A stretch of 64,000 nucleotides of DNA. It comes from Diphasiastrum complanatum (taxonomy: Eukaryota > Streptophyta > Lycopodiopsida > Lycopodiales > Lycopodiaceae). Shown here in pieces: positions 38,701 through 52,867 of this stretch. Made by a program: the position numbers and the translations under genes. Numbering within the stretch: the stretch's first letter is position 1; each line of letters opens with the position of its first letter. The stretch covers positions 6,809,816-6,873,815 of the forward strand of contig CM055096.1 of the NCBI GenBank assembly GCA_029204225.1, in the 5' to 3' direction. Below the pieces are notes generated by a model, which had not been told where the DNA came from, searched no databases, and saw only the letters and a list, made by a program, of their open reading frames with translations.

Positions 38701-41700
38701 GAAGGAGGCTTGGGTAGTGACATCAGAGGAGGAAGGAAAGTGGTCCAGAAGACGAGAGACGTGGGCAACATAGGCCTAGGATTGATGAGGAGGTATAGGA
38801 TAGATGGGGCGACCAAAGAGGGAAGGTGTAGGAGAAGGCGGACTTGGCGCTGGGGAGAAGGAGAGGTAGAGCAGAGAGTGATCAACGAGCACCGGGGTAG
38901 AGATGGTGAAGGATGCCAGGCGGGCAATAAAGAAAGAGATGCAATGAAATAGCCACTACGCTGTGACCGCCACCAAATGGGTGGCAGGTATATGCAGAGG
39001 AGGATGGCCACTGAAGAAGACCATTAAGGATAATGAGACCATGTGCTTGAGCCAACCTCAGAAGCTAACCCATCGCTGATGAGTCCTGTGAATAACGGGC
39101 ATAAGAGGTATCTAACAAATGAAGAGAGAGTGTGTCAGCATAGAACTTAGTCTGGCGAGCGGCTGTGCGTGCGTTAAAGTCCCCTGCAAGCAACATGTAA
39201 CCCTGTAGAGAGAGTCTAGCAACGTTGTCAGAAAGGGCCTGAAAAGGATCACTTCCCAAATCCATAAACAGTGAAGAGTGGGGACAAAAGTAGCACACTG
39301 CAACAAACAAGTCCTAGTCCAGCCCCAAGAAGGATGCAGTAATCTGATGCCACAAGTAACGGCCATAAGTATCCTGAGACACCAACCGAATAGGAGCATA
39401 CACCGACCTGTACAAACATGCAACTCCACCAGAGGCCCGAAGTATGCTGCCCTGTAGCATAGGTCGAGCAGAAATCCACTGAAAACCAGAAATGTGCGGA
39501 GTTGGGTGTGTGGAAGACTCATATCTCTGCAAAAGTAGAAAATCAGCCGAACGCAGATAGGTGTCAAGATCAGCCGCCATAGAAGAGGTGGGGAGGCCAC
39601 CGCAGTTCCAAAAACTGAATGTGACGCTAGTCGGGGCTATCAGGCTGCTCCCATGCCCCCAAGTACCCCAACTTCCTATTGATGCTTGGAGAAAAAGCGC
39701 GGGCAGCCATTTGTGAATACCACCCGCTGTTGTTTTGTCCTTGCCTCCTAAATAATAGTTTGACGCTGTAACCATTGGCAGTGAGTAAGGTCATCATCTA
39801 TGCAAATCTGAGAGCCTCGGAGAGTACGATCCGCACGAAGAACTGTCCGCCAGTCGTCCATAGTTTTGAATTTGACAAATAATACCTTCAGATCATGCTG
39901 GAGGCGCCAAGCATACTGGATACCTAGAATTGAGAGCCCCATGCTTGAAGTAAACAAAGAGGTATCCATTCCTGTGCCCTCAGTAGGAAGACCCCGGAAT
40001 TTTAAGTTGAGTTTTTTGTCATCCCGACGTTGTTCTACCAAGACGCCTTGTACCGTGGTGTCTAAGGAGGGTGCTACAGAATACGAAGAGGTGGTAGATG
40101 ATCTCAGGATAGAAGCCCATGATCTGGTCTCACGTACTTCTTGCGTAAGAGTAGGTACCTTCTGTACATGGTCCACTGTGTCATGAAGTCGTTGTTCAAG
40201 AACGGGAATCCGGGCAGTGCACGTAACAGTGTCATGTATTTGGCACTTAAGTAGGGGAAGCTTACTCATGGATGCCTTAGTATCCTCAACAACACGGGAG
40301 ATATTAGGGATGATGGCCCTCTGCAAATCACTAAGCGCAGCACGAAGAGAAGCAATTTCAGTCTATTGAGCGTCAATCGTGGAAGTTTTAGTAAGCAAAT
40401 CTGCACGAAGTTCATTGAGTTGTCAAAGAAAAGCAACAAATTGCTTAGAAATGTACTCATTTAGCGCGGAGATGTTCTCAAGAGTGGTGTGTTGCGTGTA
40501 GGTGTGGCATGTGTCTCTCATAGCAGCTGAGGACGAAGCAACAACCTGTGGCGGTCGAGCGCTAACAGAATTGGTAGGCATGGTGGACGCAATTTCCAAA
40601 GTACGAAGACGTTTGCGAGAGCCTGTAGACATAAACTTCTTAGCACGCTTTGTGCGCAAGACAAAGCCTGGAGGCAAGCGAGACGAAGCCGTAGGATGAT
40701 TTGCGGGAGATAGATCAGAGAGGGAGCAAGAACAATAGCGAGGCACTTAGCACATCAAATGGATCAGCGATGGCTGAGAGGGAGTAGTGGAGTGTGAGAG
40801 GGTGTGTTGGAAAATCTACGATAAGAACGTGCATACACAAGCAAACCCTAATCAAGCAGTTTTACGAAAATGAGTGTAACTTTTTCATACGAAATCTGAT
40901 TGACCCAAAAAATTGATTTAGATCAAAAGTAAGACAGGGCACTACGCAATCATCAGCCTGTACTTGCAGTACGATATGTATCCGTACGGACTGTACAGAT
41001 TTTATATGAGACCATGTGATAACCCATAATACAAGTAGTATGGTAAAAGTGGAATCCCAGATACATCTGTCTCTACAGAGTGAAGTTGATAAAAGTTAGG
41101 TAAGGCCCCAATTGACCATGCCAGACTTGATTAAGATAAGCTTTGTAGATGACTCATTTGATGTAATCATGAGTACTTGAGGGAAGGACAATGATGGAGA
41201 TGCCAAGTGTGTCAAGGAGGTGAGAAGCCTGAGAGAACCAAGCCAACTGATAGCACTGACTATGTAAGGGACTCGCTCTCTCTAGTGTCAAGCTTCCTTA
41301 ATGATGGTCCTAAGAGTGAAGATATGATCTCTGCAGTGGAGTAATGAGTTCCTCAACCTAGCCTAGCCCATAGCATGCAATCTCCTAGTCTCTGCCTTAA
41401 TGCCCACAGCTGATTGAAGAATAGTGCCATACAGCTTTTGTAATGACATGTCCAATCATAAGGGTCCAATAATCACCTGGATTCATGGGATCACCATTTT
41501 TGTGTATAGGATGAATGATGTTAGTGCACTAGGAAGAGGGAAAACTAGAGACAATGGCTTGGTTGAGTATGGTGGCGAATAGGGGTGACAAGGAATCATC
41601 TGTGTGGATCAGTAACTTAGACTCATGACCATCAAGGTCTCTTGCTGTATAAGCGTTCAATTTTTTGAAGAAGAAGATGAAGAAGAGGGGGGGTGGGTGG

Positions 41701-44700
41701 GTGGGTGGGTGAAAGGTATACTTATACCCTCCAAGGCCCATATACCACTAGTAGTGCACTGTGACACCTCACTGGACACATCAACATCCACATCATCCAC
41801 TTCTCCTACGAGTCACTATTAGACCCATACAAATCTACCATCTTGAGTTTTAGGCCTCCAACCATTAATTATGACTTTAATTCCATGAGGGCCCCATCCC
41901 CTCATTTATGGGTCGAGGCCCGAGGGGTCTATTGACCTCCTTACGGGCTAATAATCCGAGATCAATCCATGACATTCTTCCCCCCTTATTCAAGTCTATC
42001 CTCAAAACTTAAAGTTAGGAAAGTTCCTTTGCAGGATTTCTTCCTGTTCCCAAGAGTCGTCATTGTCTGTATGACCTTTCTGTCGAACCAGTTGCTCGGT
42101 AACTATACTATTTCGCAATCGATTAGTTTTGATATGCAAGATCCTTTTAGGTTCAATTCGAGTCACACCTGATGATTCTTCTGACAGGTCCAATTGATTT
42201 CTAGAACCGACATCAGGCCCTTCACGTAGACATTTCTTAAGTTGACTTACATGAAGTACTAGGTGTACTTGAGTTCCTTCCAGGAGGTCTAATTGGTAAG
42301 CTATCCTTTTTAGGATTTTATACGGCTGCATGTATCTAGCGGATATTTGTAATGCATTCTGGTACGCATTGCGCTTGAATCCTTCAGGATACACAAATAT
42401 ACCCAATCCCCCTCTTGAAAATCTCAAGGCGATCTTTTCAGATTCACATAATGTCTATCCCAATCTTGGGCACATTTCACATTCTCACGTGCTATTTGTA
42501 GCATTTCTTTCATATCGTGTAATAAATCCACTACCTTTTAGAACTTGGTCGTTCAAGTTTCAACTGATCTAGGTTCATAACGTACATAAGCATGAACGGG
42601 CTATAAATGGTAGCCGAATGCTTACTACTATTATAGGCAAACTCAATCAAGGGCAGATACTTCTCCCAGTGAGATTGTCATGTGGAAACATATGCTCGTA
42701 GCATTTGTTCCATCGTTTGATTAGTTCTTTCTGTCTGATCGTCTATCTTGGTATGATCAGAAGAACTGAAGCTCAATGTTGTCTCTAGTTTAGCAAGTAC
42801 GATCGACCAAAAGTGACTGTTGAACTTCGGATCGCAATCGCTAACAATGTCACTCGGTAATCCTTAAAATCTAAATAGACACTCAACAAATATTTGAGCC
42901 AAATCAGAAGCCTTCTTGGTGGTCTTTACTGGAATAAACGTAACCAATTTGGTAAGACGGTCGACTACTACCCAAATTGCATCATTTTGTCTATTCGTCC
43001 GCGGTAACCCAACCAAGAAATCCATCGAAATACAATCCCATTTCTTATCTGGGATATTCAATGGATGCAACAATCCACTACCTGGTTAGCGTCTAGTGGA
43101 TGGATTGCAGATACTGGTGCAAACTCCCAGACTTGGGAGTGAGCATGGATTTCCGATATGGTTGGGTTTTGAGTCTGATTTCTAGACTGTGTCAAACTGT
43201 ATCCTATTTAGTAGGTAGTAGGTACCATATCAAGTTAGTCCTTTGGGAGCCTTTACAACTTCAGTCTCGACTCTGGACTCTCTTATAGTTAGTTTAGAAT
43301 CCAGATGAGCCAAGGGCAAAATGAATTATGAGATACGAAGACACATAGATAAGAGATTTGAGTAGCTTGTATCTCTAGAAATATCAACGTATTGATCTCA
43401 TACTAATTCATGAGATACGGTGTTGATGTGTTAATGAGAGGCAAGTTACTACACCTTAAGCATATAGATACAAGAGGCAATGGGCATGCTAAAGTTTTAT
43501 GCCAGGTTCAGTCCTTCCTCCAGTTTTAGATTCCATCTAGATGGGAGACAAGCACATAAACTCATACAACATATTACTTCAATAGTTCGGTACTTGATTT
43601 GTAGATCACGAAGTACGTTAGTGATGGTTTTGAGAAGATTCATTTTTCCAAATTCCATTACTTAATGCATGTTCTTACTTTTGATAAAAAGAAAGGAAGA
43701 GAGCAGTGTGTTCTAACTCCTCATAGATGAAGCTGCCCTATCTCTTCAATTTACCTTTGAGAAAGGAATGTTTCTGATTTCCCAGCACTCAAGTACCATT
43801 AGTTTCCATCAAAGGCAAGGCTTTTGAAACAAGAAAACAAGTTGAAAACTTAATGGTATGTGCTATTACTCAATGTGGCAAGATGTCCATGCCACATATG
43901 TTAAGAGATCTTTATAAATCTGTGAGCTTAATACTTTACACCTACTAGCAGTTTCATTTTCCTTGGTTGATCTTGCTTGGCAGATGCATCATTGCCTTGA
44001 GTTTCAGCCTTTCAGTCTGATAGTTTATACAAAAGTTTTAAAGTTGTTCAAATAGATTAAATGATATGTCTACTCAGCAACTTCTAGTACTTCTTCATTG
44101 ATGACTTACAAGAATCCCTCAAGAAATAGAATCATCGTTTTCCACTGTTACATTTGTAGCTAGTACTCTATTCTACTATTGGGACACCTTATACTTGAGC
44201 TTGATTTTCACACATCATAGCAACAACAAATCTACAAATCCAGATTTCTAGTCTGGCGGTTCAAATCGCGCTGGTTCGAACCGCGATTCGATCAAACATT
44301 GTTGTACAAGGGGGTGTGTGAGAGTAGGGAATGAGATAAATCATAAATTAAAGTCTAGAATGTGCTTAAAACTTGAAAGTTCAGGGAAAGTGAGTGTGAG
44401 GGAGAGAGAACTTAGAAGGCAGTGTAGTGTTAGTTTTAAGATTAGTGTTAGAAAAATAATGTGAGGGAGAGAGAACTTCAAAGTGAGTGTCACGTTAATT
44501 TGTCTTTGCCATAAAAGGAGGATATAATATCCACTCTTCCCACCCCTCTCCCCCCCCATAAAAAAGAAAAAAACATTTTGTTGATTCTTTCTTGGGGTTG
44601 CCGATTCTTTCCCCTTTCAAAGCATCAATGTATGTACTATGTAGTATGGATCATGATAATAGTCATTAGGTGGGACTTTGGAGTTCTGACTCTCAAGTTA

Positions 44701-47700
44701 GAAGTCAAGATTGATCGATCATAGTTACAGACTACAGGATACTGGGCTACTCTGCATATATTCCGCAGGCCTCTTTACATTTACTGTTGGTTATATATAT
44801 TTCTGGTTACGCATTTTATATTAGTCATGTACAGGCCCCAGAGGTTCTTATCTTATTTTGCCTACATTGGGGGCAATGTTCTTTATAGCCAGGGAGAGTT
44901 ACGGACTACAGGATACAGGCCTACTGGGCTACTCTGCATATATTTCGCAGGCCTTTTTACATTTACTATTGGTTATGTATATTTCTGGTTACGCATTTTA
45001 TATTAGTCATGTACAGGCCCCATAACCTTTTTATATGCTTATGACCTGCACTGGGTCCTTTTTTTATGACATTGACTGGCCTTGGGCCCTTATTATATGG
45101 TTATATGTGGAGTGGGGGCCCGTAGGAGGGCGCACTATTTTCCCTCCACATTTTGCCTCCCTTTACTTTTGAATTCCTATTTTAGGGTTCATTGGTAGGG
45201 TATTTATAGGGGCATTTGTACACTCATTTTTCAGATTATTGATTGGTATTGCTTGGGCTCTTCGTGGGAGAACCTATTGTCTTGTCTATTGCTTGTAGGG
45301 CTTTAGTCTATTGCTGTCTTTTATGCTTCATTGATTCAACACCTGAGATTTTGATCATAACTATCATAATCTACATTGCGTAAACACTAAAGAAGCATTG
45401 GTTTTTGCCATAACAGAAGGCTAGAAATTACCCCCTCCCCCCTTCCAAAAAAAAACCCATTCAGCCAATTCTTTCCGGTTTCAAACCATCAATGTATGTA
45501 CTATGTAGTATGGATAAATAGAATATGTATTGGCTGGGAGCACTTGTTTTTGCCATAATAGAAAGCTAGAAATAAACCCCCCCAATTATTTTGCCGTTTC
45601 TTTCTCAGGGTTACCGTTTCAAACCCATTTCAAAGACGTGTTTCAAAAAGGTCAATGAAACATTGATACAAGTTGAATTTCATAAAGGCAAGTTAAAAAA
45701 GTCTCTATGGGTCCCCAACCTTGCTAGAAATTTTCTATTCGTAGGCTGTCTTACAGATCAGGGCCTTATAGCTGAACTTTATTAGTATCAATTTCTTGTC
45801 CAGGATATCAAAGATCATTTCAAAGTGGTTGCACAAGACTCTTGTTGTGACAACAAGTTGTATGTGCTTGAGACTCCTTTAGGGCAATATGCATATCTAA
45901 ACAAGAAAATTAGAGCACTTTAATGCATGAAAGATTCAGACATCTCAATTATGGTAGCCTCAAGTTATTGCATGACAAAGGGATTGTGTGTGTGGCAAAC
46001 GAGGAAGGTAAGATTCAAAGCAAGTACCTATTTTGCGAAAGATGTATTGGAGCTAATACACTATGCTCTTTGGGGACCGGCCCAAACACAATCACTATCC
46101 TACTTTCAATCATTTATTGATGATTTTTCTCGAAGGACTTGGGTTTGTTTTGCAAGGCATAAATCTGAAGCATTTTCTTTCTTTGTTGAATTTAAGAAGT
46201 TTGGGAAAAATCAAACTAGAAAATCAAACAGTGGAGGTGAATTTTAATCTGGTGAGCTTAATTCCTTTTGTAAAGAACTTGGAATTAAACATTAGTTCAT
46301 AATCTCATATACTCCACAAGAGACTTTAGTAGTGGAGCAAAAGAATTGCACTCTTGTGGGTCGTGCTCAAAGCATTCATGCTCAAGCTACCTGGCTTGAG
46401 CAATTATCTATCGAGTGAAGCAGTTCAAGCAACACCACCTTCAAAATTGGTCTCCAACCAAAGCGTTAAAAGGTACAACTCTTGAAGCTTATGTGGATAT
46501 AAGCCAAGTTTTACACATATACGTGTCTTTGGTAGGCTATGGAGGAAGATAGGATTCCATTATAAAGAATGACACTTGGACGTGGAGCTTTTCCAGTTTA
46601 TAAGACCTATTTGAATTGAGTGGATTTATTGGCTGAAGTATAATCTAATGGTTCACTTGACAAGGCATAAAGTACCTCAAAGGGAAAGTTTATGTTTCAA
46701 AGGAAGGTGTTGCTCATGTAGAGACCTTTGCTCGTGTTGTTAATATGAACACCATTCACTATGTTTTGGCTATGGCATCAAGTGCCTGGCCCATGGGTAT
46801 ACAACATTGTTAGGGCCCAAACTTATCAATGAGCTTGTCGTTAGTTAATAAAAACTCAGCAGGCACTGTGAGCTTTCATTTTTAACATGCAGCAGTCTCA
46901 GTTTCTAGCATAGATCCAGCGGTACCAGGATCCGCGGATCCCGGTACCGCGGATCCAGTGTGGTACCGCGGATCCATACTGATCCGCGGTACCACAATAT
47001 TTAATATTTTTTAGTATATAATATTTTTTAATATTTAATATATTACTATATTTTTTTTTAACCTAATCCCCCCCCCCTCGCTTCATCTCTCTCCCTGCCC
47101 GTCGCCCTACTGTCCGCGCCCTCCCTGCTGTCCGCCCATCGCCCTACTGTCCGCGCCCTCCCGGTTGTCTTCGCATTGCATTGATCGCGTCCTCCCCTGC
47201 TATTGCTATTTCGGCCTTTATTGTGGTTTTTTCAAGCCTTCCGACTCCTATCGCACCCACAGAGATCTCTGCCTTCTTTCCCCAGTCCTCTTCTACAGAG
47301 ATGGTGCATTCCAACCTTGCCGATCTGTGGGACGAGGTGGACGTTGTCAGGCGGGTTCCCGACAAGTCTAACAAGTCCGGTGCAAGGATAGTGCGCTGTC
47401 GATATTGCCTGACAGAGTTCGTTGCCACCCTCAGTCGCCTTAAAGGTCACCTACTCGGCGCACGCGCGAGAGATGGTGGCACACTGAATGCTGCCCCCTG
47501 TGCCAGCATGTCCGTTCCCGTCAGGCAGCGACTTTTGGATACCTACGGGCCACGTCTTGTGGCGGGGGAGAACACCATTTCGGAGGGTGTTCTTCGGTTT
47601 TGCACCGCTCCTTACGTGGTTGACCCCGAGTTGCTGCCTGCTTGGCTGGCACGCACGAGGAGAGGGAGTGCATCCTCATCCAGTCCCTTTGCCCCTCGTC

Positions 47701-50700
47701 CCTCTCAGACAGTTCCGCCTCACGCACCCCCATCTGCACCCATTCTGGTGGATCCTGTCCCACCGCGTCCGCCAGTTGCCACTGTGGTTCCACCACCACC
47801 TACTGTTGCTCGCACTCCCCCGGTTTACGACTTTCTCATGGACTCTCCGCCTCCCGAGCAGGAGCAGGCCCCGGATGCCAGTGACGAGGCCTTCCAGGAT
47901 GTTGAGGAGATCCCTTCCTCCCTCCCTTCACATCCGGATGACCACCCTACCCAGCAGTTTTCGTATCCCATGCCAGATGTCCACCCTCCACCAGTGTACC
48001 CCACTTACGCTGCTGCACCCATCCCGGCCAGTGCATCCCACTCTCCCCATTCCACGTCTACAGCTGATGCATCCACTAGTGCCCAGGCTGTTGCGTCATC
48101 ATCCATTCCCGTCACGTTTGGTGCACCGTGCTGGAGGTCCGCTACCCGTCGCCCAGCTAGGAGAGTTCTTAGGCAGCAAAGCATTCGCGGCGCGCATCAG
48201 CCGCACATGGATAGAGAGGCCACACAGGCCGTGGCCAGCCTGATTTATGAGCTGAACGTTCCATTTGCCATCACCGACTCCGAGCCCTTCAGAAGGGCCT
48301 TCCGCCTTGCACAGTCTGTCAGCCCCTAGCTGGAGAGTCCCTAGTTCAGAGGTTGTCCGCACACACATGCTGAGGGATAGGGTCGAGTCACTGTCTAGAG
48401 AGATGGAGCCTCTACGTCGCCACTGGGCCACTTACGGTTGCAGCATCATGTCCGATGGCTGGACTGATGTCAGGAGGAGGCCGACCCTCAACATACTGGT
48501 CTCCAGCTGCATGGGCACACAGTTTTTGAGGGCAGTGGATTGCAGCAGGGGGGGGAGAGTCATATCTGCAGAGTTCATGTTTGATGTCATCAGGTCTTCC
48601 ATCCTGTCCATAGGCCCACAGCATGTCGTCACAGTGGTGACGGACAATGCCACGAACTGCATTCAGATGGGTGTACTGCTAGAGGCCGAGTTCCCTCACA
48701 TTGTTCAAACCCCCTGTGCCGCGCACGGCATAGACCTTCTGATGGGGGACATAGGTGCACTTCCGATTGAGTCCGCTCTCCCACAGTGCCCCCAGTACAG
48801 TCGCCCTGTACAGTAACATCTTAGTTTTTATCTAGTTTTAGCCTGTTAAAAGGGTTTTTTTTTTCTTTCTAAATAATAAAAAATATTATTTTTGTGGTGC
48901 CGCCCTGGTATCGCTGGTCTGAGGACGGCACCATAACCGCGGTACCACCATTATGGTACCGCGGTACCATAATGGCGGTACCACGTGCCACTATGGTTTC
49001 TAGCAATCTGATGCAATATATTTTATAGTTGACTGCTTTCTGGTCACATATGATAAATCAATCATGTTTTTTAGAAAGATGTAAAAGATTTTTAGTGTCT
49101 TCGAGCTAGTCAAGCAAAGTGAAAACAATGCTACTAAAATTCTCTTGCAGTTAGGTCATACTCTAGCTACTAGCCACATTGACATGTCTTTGTGAATTGA
49201 GACCGATGAATTTTGTGCAGGTTCTGTTTGTTTGCACTGCAAATTTAGTAGAAATGATTCCTGCTCCACTACTGGATCGCATGGAAGTTCTTCGATTGGT
49301 GGGGTACATCACTGACGAGAAGATGCACATTGCACGTGACTATCTTGAACGCACTGCACAAGAGAGTTCTGGCGTCAAACCTGAGCAGGTATCTATTCAG
49401 TACATTTCAGCATGTTTTCTATACTTGTTTGACATGCAGACCTAACTTAAATCACGTCCAAATGTCATGAATTTCAAGTACTGCAGGTACAGATCAGTGA
49501 TGGTGCGCTACATACATTGATTGAAACGTATTGTCGAGAGGCTGGAGTAAGAAGTCTTCAAAAACATATGGAAAAGATATATCGCAAGGTGATGTTCACT
49601 GCCTAGTTGATTTTTTTCAGTCATTAATCTTCTCTGACCTTATTATGCATTAAGAATTTATGGTTTACATTTTTTTGCTGTTGGTGCTTAAAGCTTAAAA
49701 TCTGCTTTACATCCTGGTTGGGTTATCTACAGGTTGCACTTAAGCTTGTTCGTTCAGAGGCTGACGCAGTAGATAATCGTGAGGGTGAATTGACTTTGGT
49801 TGATGTGTCTGGTAAGTTGCATACGACTGAGGTAGATCCTGCAATCATAATTGAGGAAGAAAAAGTCAATACTGAACTGCCAAAACCCAAACAACCTGCT
49901 GGTGCAGCTGAGAGAAAGGTGTGTATAAGGACACTTTCAAGAAACATGAAATGAAATAGAATCCATTGCCTTGGGAAGAGCAATAGGATCAAATACGTCA
50001 CTAATTTTTTTTGTTTATTGTTACTTGTAAAAGTGACCAGTTGTGTAATACGAATCACGATCCAGAACATTGTTCCCAGTTGATTCAAATTGGTCCTAAA
50101 AGTTTCTTATTTGAAAGGTTGAATCAACCTATTCCTAAAATGATTTGAATAGCAAATCGATTTGAAATTGCTTGAATCGTGAATCTTAGGAACTATAAAC
50201 CAAAAGGTTTTTTAAGGGGAACCTTGTTGGAGTTATTGTCTGTATTATTGAATGAGGTTTTCATTGCCTCAACTTTTATAAACACTGTGAAAGAGTATAT
50301 TTTTAAACATAAACGAACATCTGAAACATCTAACCGCAGGCACAGGCCTGTTTTCACGAGGAAATAGTGGGAACATCATGATCAAATGAACACATATTAT
50401 GACCATGTTGACAAAGGAACTGCTATTCTAAACTGGATTAAAGGCTGGAAACTTGGGAGAGCTAGAACTAAGAGTTGATTTTACTTTTCAATCGGCTGCC
50501 TAAGCGTGAAGAAGCGAGTGGGTTACTTGATTGTCAGTGGCAACGGAGCCCACAACCCCAGTACCAGGCACCCGAGTCCTTGGGTGTGTCAAGATGTGAC
50601 CAGGTGAGAAGACCTGACATGCATTGACCAAGTCAGGGGGCAGTGACTAGCGTCAGGTCCAAGGGTCCGTCTAGGCATGACTGGGGCATGGGGGTGGTTA

Positions 50701-52793
50701 AACATTAACTTGGCTACATATTCATGGCTCAGGACTGACATGGCATGCAAGGCGGACAAGTCCGCTCTCTCAAGTTTTTGTCTATTCCTTCCACTATCAT
50801 TATGGCACATTCACCTACCTCGAGTGAGACTACTCAAGAATCCTTATCCGATCAGTTTTGTCGCATGCATGAGACCCTTTCTGGCCTCGTTCTTCGCTTC
50901 GATACCATTATGACCGGCTTTGCTACTATGCAGTCACAGATTGATTCTTTACAGCCTCATGGTCCTAGTAAAGCTCCTGTTTTTCCTTCATTTGGGACTC
51001 CCCCTCCATTTGGATTTCCATCTCCCTCTGCTAGTCAGCCTGGTGGTGGACCGTTCATTCCACCTAACCCATCTCCTGGTTTCTTTTCACGTCCCCCACT
51101 TCTTGAGCCACACTTTGCTCGAGACTTTCGTGATAGGGTACAGCTTGCTACCTATTCCGGTTCCTCTGACGGGAACTTATTAGAGAATTGGTTTGCTACG
51201 CTTGACACATATCTTCAGATCTACCCTAAGACTGATCCTTAGAAGATCCAATTGGCTGCTTTACATTTAGATGGACGGGCCGCCACGTGGTGGCGAGTTT
51301 ATAGAGCTGATCCTGATCGGGAAGGGCTCCATTTATGGCATACTTTTCGCCGTGACCTCCGTCATGCTATGATTGACCCTCAGTGGCTCGACCGCCAACG
51401 TGATACATTCCGTAATCTCACTCAAACCACTGTCATTTCAGGTTGCTCCATATCGCTTGGTCTCCAATGTTGAGTTGCCACTTTGTTCTGGTGTTCCGAG
51501 ACCATCAGGGTACCTTGAGAGAATCCTTCTCCTCTCTTGGATAGTTTTTGGGGATGTTGCCGCCATATACTTCAGTGTTGCTCATATGTGCTTTGATAAT
51601 CATTCCCAGCTACACGTGGATATTGCTCCGATGCTTGCTACTGATGTTGCGGAACCTGTTCCTCGTTCCAAAATTCATGAAAGTCGGGAGCAGTTATGGA
51701 CTCGGCTCATTACATTCGCCTCGTCCATTTACATTTACTTTACTTTATGCATAAGCAAGCCTTGGGCCCTTTTTTATTCATTAGTGACACTTAGACTATA
51801 TGGTTGGCCTTTGGCCTTATTATTCATTATTAGGCCATTTGGACATATTACTGGAGAGTGGGGGCCTTCTTGGAGGGCGCAGTATTTTCCCTCCCAGTTG
51901 GGCCCCAGCCACCGAAAGCTTCCTTTTAGGGCTTCCTCTTGGCTATAAGTAGGGAAACTGTGTCATTTGTTATTCAGCTTATGATATTGATCTCTCTCTT
52001 TAGTCTCCTTAATCTCTCTCTTTTCTGCTTTCTAGGGTTAAGTCTTGCTTATGTGTTGCTTTCATAGCTTAAGTCTTGCTTATGTGATGCTTTCATAGCT
52101 TAGCTCTAGATCAGCTGTGGCTCTATTCTTAACTGGTTTACACATAGGTTTGGATCCTATCAGGCTCATGGAGGAGCTCGCTGCATTTCGTTTCGGCATG
52201 GGCACGTTCGGCCACCCGGCTGCTCAGGATCCAGAGAGGAGGCAGCTTCCCATTACCTGGTGGACCATGTTCGGTAGCACCTATCCATCCATATAGCGTC
52301 TTGCACTGCGTGTCCTTTCTCAGGTATGCATTTCATTTCATCCTCCATTGCTGTGTTTCGTTGACCTTCCATCCGTGCACATGTGCTGAAGCATTTCATT
52401 GCACGTACCACAGGACTGCGCTGCCTTCATGTGTGAGCGTAATTGGAGCACATGGGCACTTATTCACACGAGGAGAAAAAACCGGTTGTCAGTGAGTCAG
52501 TTGGAGCGGTTGGTGTTCTGTAGCACCAACGCACGTCTCGCCAGGAGACTTCCAACCATTACGAGCGCATTGCAGGTGATAAGTTATTCTTCCATAGGAG
52601 TTTGGTTGACTCCTGGTATGTTGGTTTCATTTCTTGATAAAGTTGTCTCTCTGACATGCAAATTTTAAACCTTGCAGACGAAGATATCTGATTTGGAGAG
52701 CCAAGTTGACTTGCCTATGGACAACACCCATCCCATGCCTGCAGATGACCTGGGCACACAGTTGATGGCAGAGAGAGAGAGGGAGCTTGCCGA

Positions 52794-52867
<74 letters not shown>

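Larger units (their letters stand above)
38046..40810 (-). mobile_element. LINE copy 3, both ends present but RT deleted
   Basis: Minus strand. It has the 5' region and ORF1 (40746 to 39748), endonuclease (39775 to about 38700) and a linker to the first RT residues (38247-38546). It then passes directly to the family 3' terminus with the GCC-TTTT-GGC hairpin (about 38090-38106) and a short GA-rich tail at 38046. The RT and C-terminal domain are missing. It is inserted in the gag of Gypsy-F. The 5' edge is approximate. Confidence 0.85.
50741..52134 (+). mobile_element. Gypsy-C: gag, filler and 3' LTR
   Basis: Plus strand. Gag starts at Met 50802. After the gag core (about 51432) the sequence jumps to ~250 bases homologous to 59310-59530 of Gypsy-D, then to the 3' LTR 51692-52134 (443 bases, AGTTATGG...TAACT). 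There is no 5' LTR, protease, RT or integrase. The LTR is of the Gypsy-B type, with the 31-base duplication. Confidence 0.88.

Noticed and set aside
44250-44300. tRNA-like palindrome ggttcaaatc...ggttcgaacc
   Set aside because: It contains T-arm-like words, but no complete cloverleaf with anticodon and acceptor stems could be laid out.
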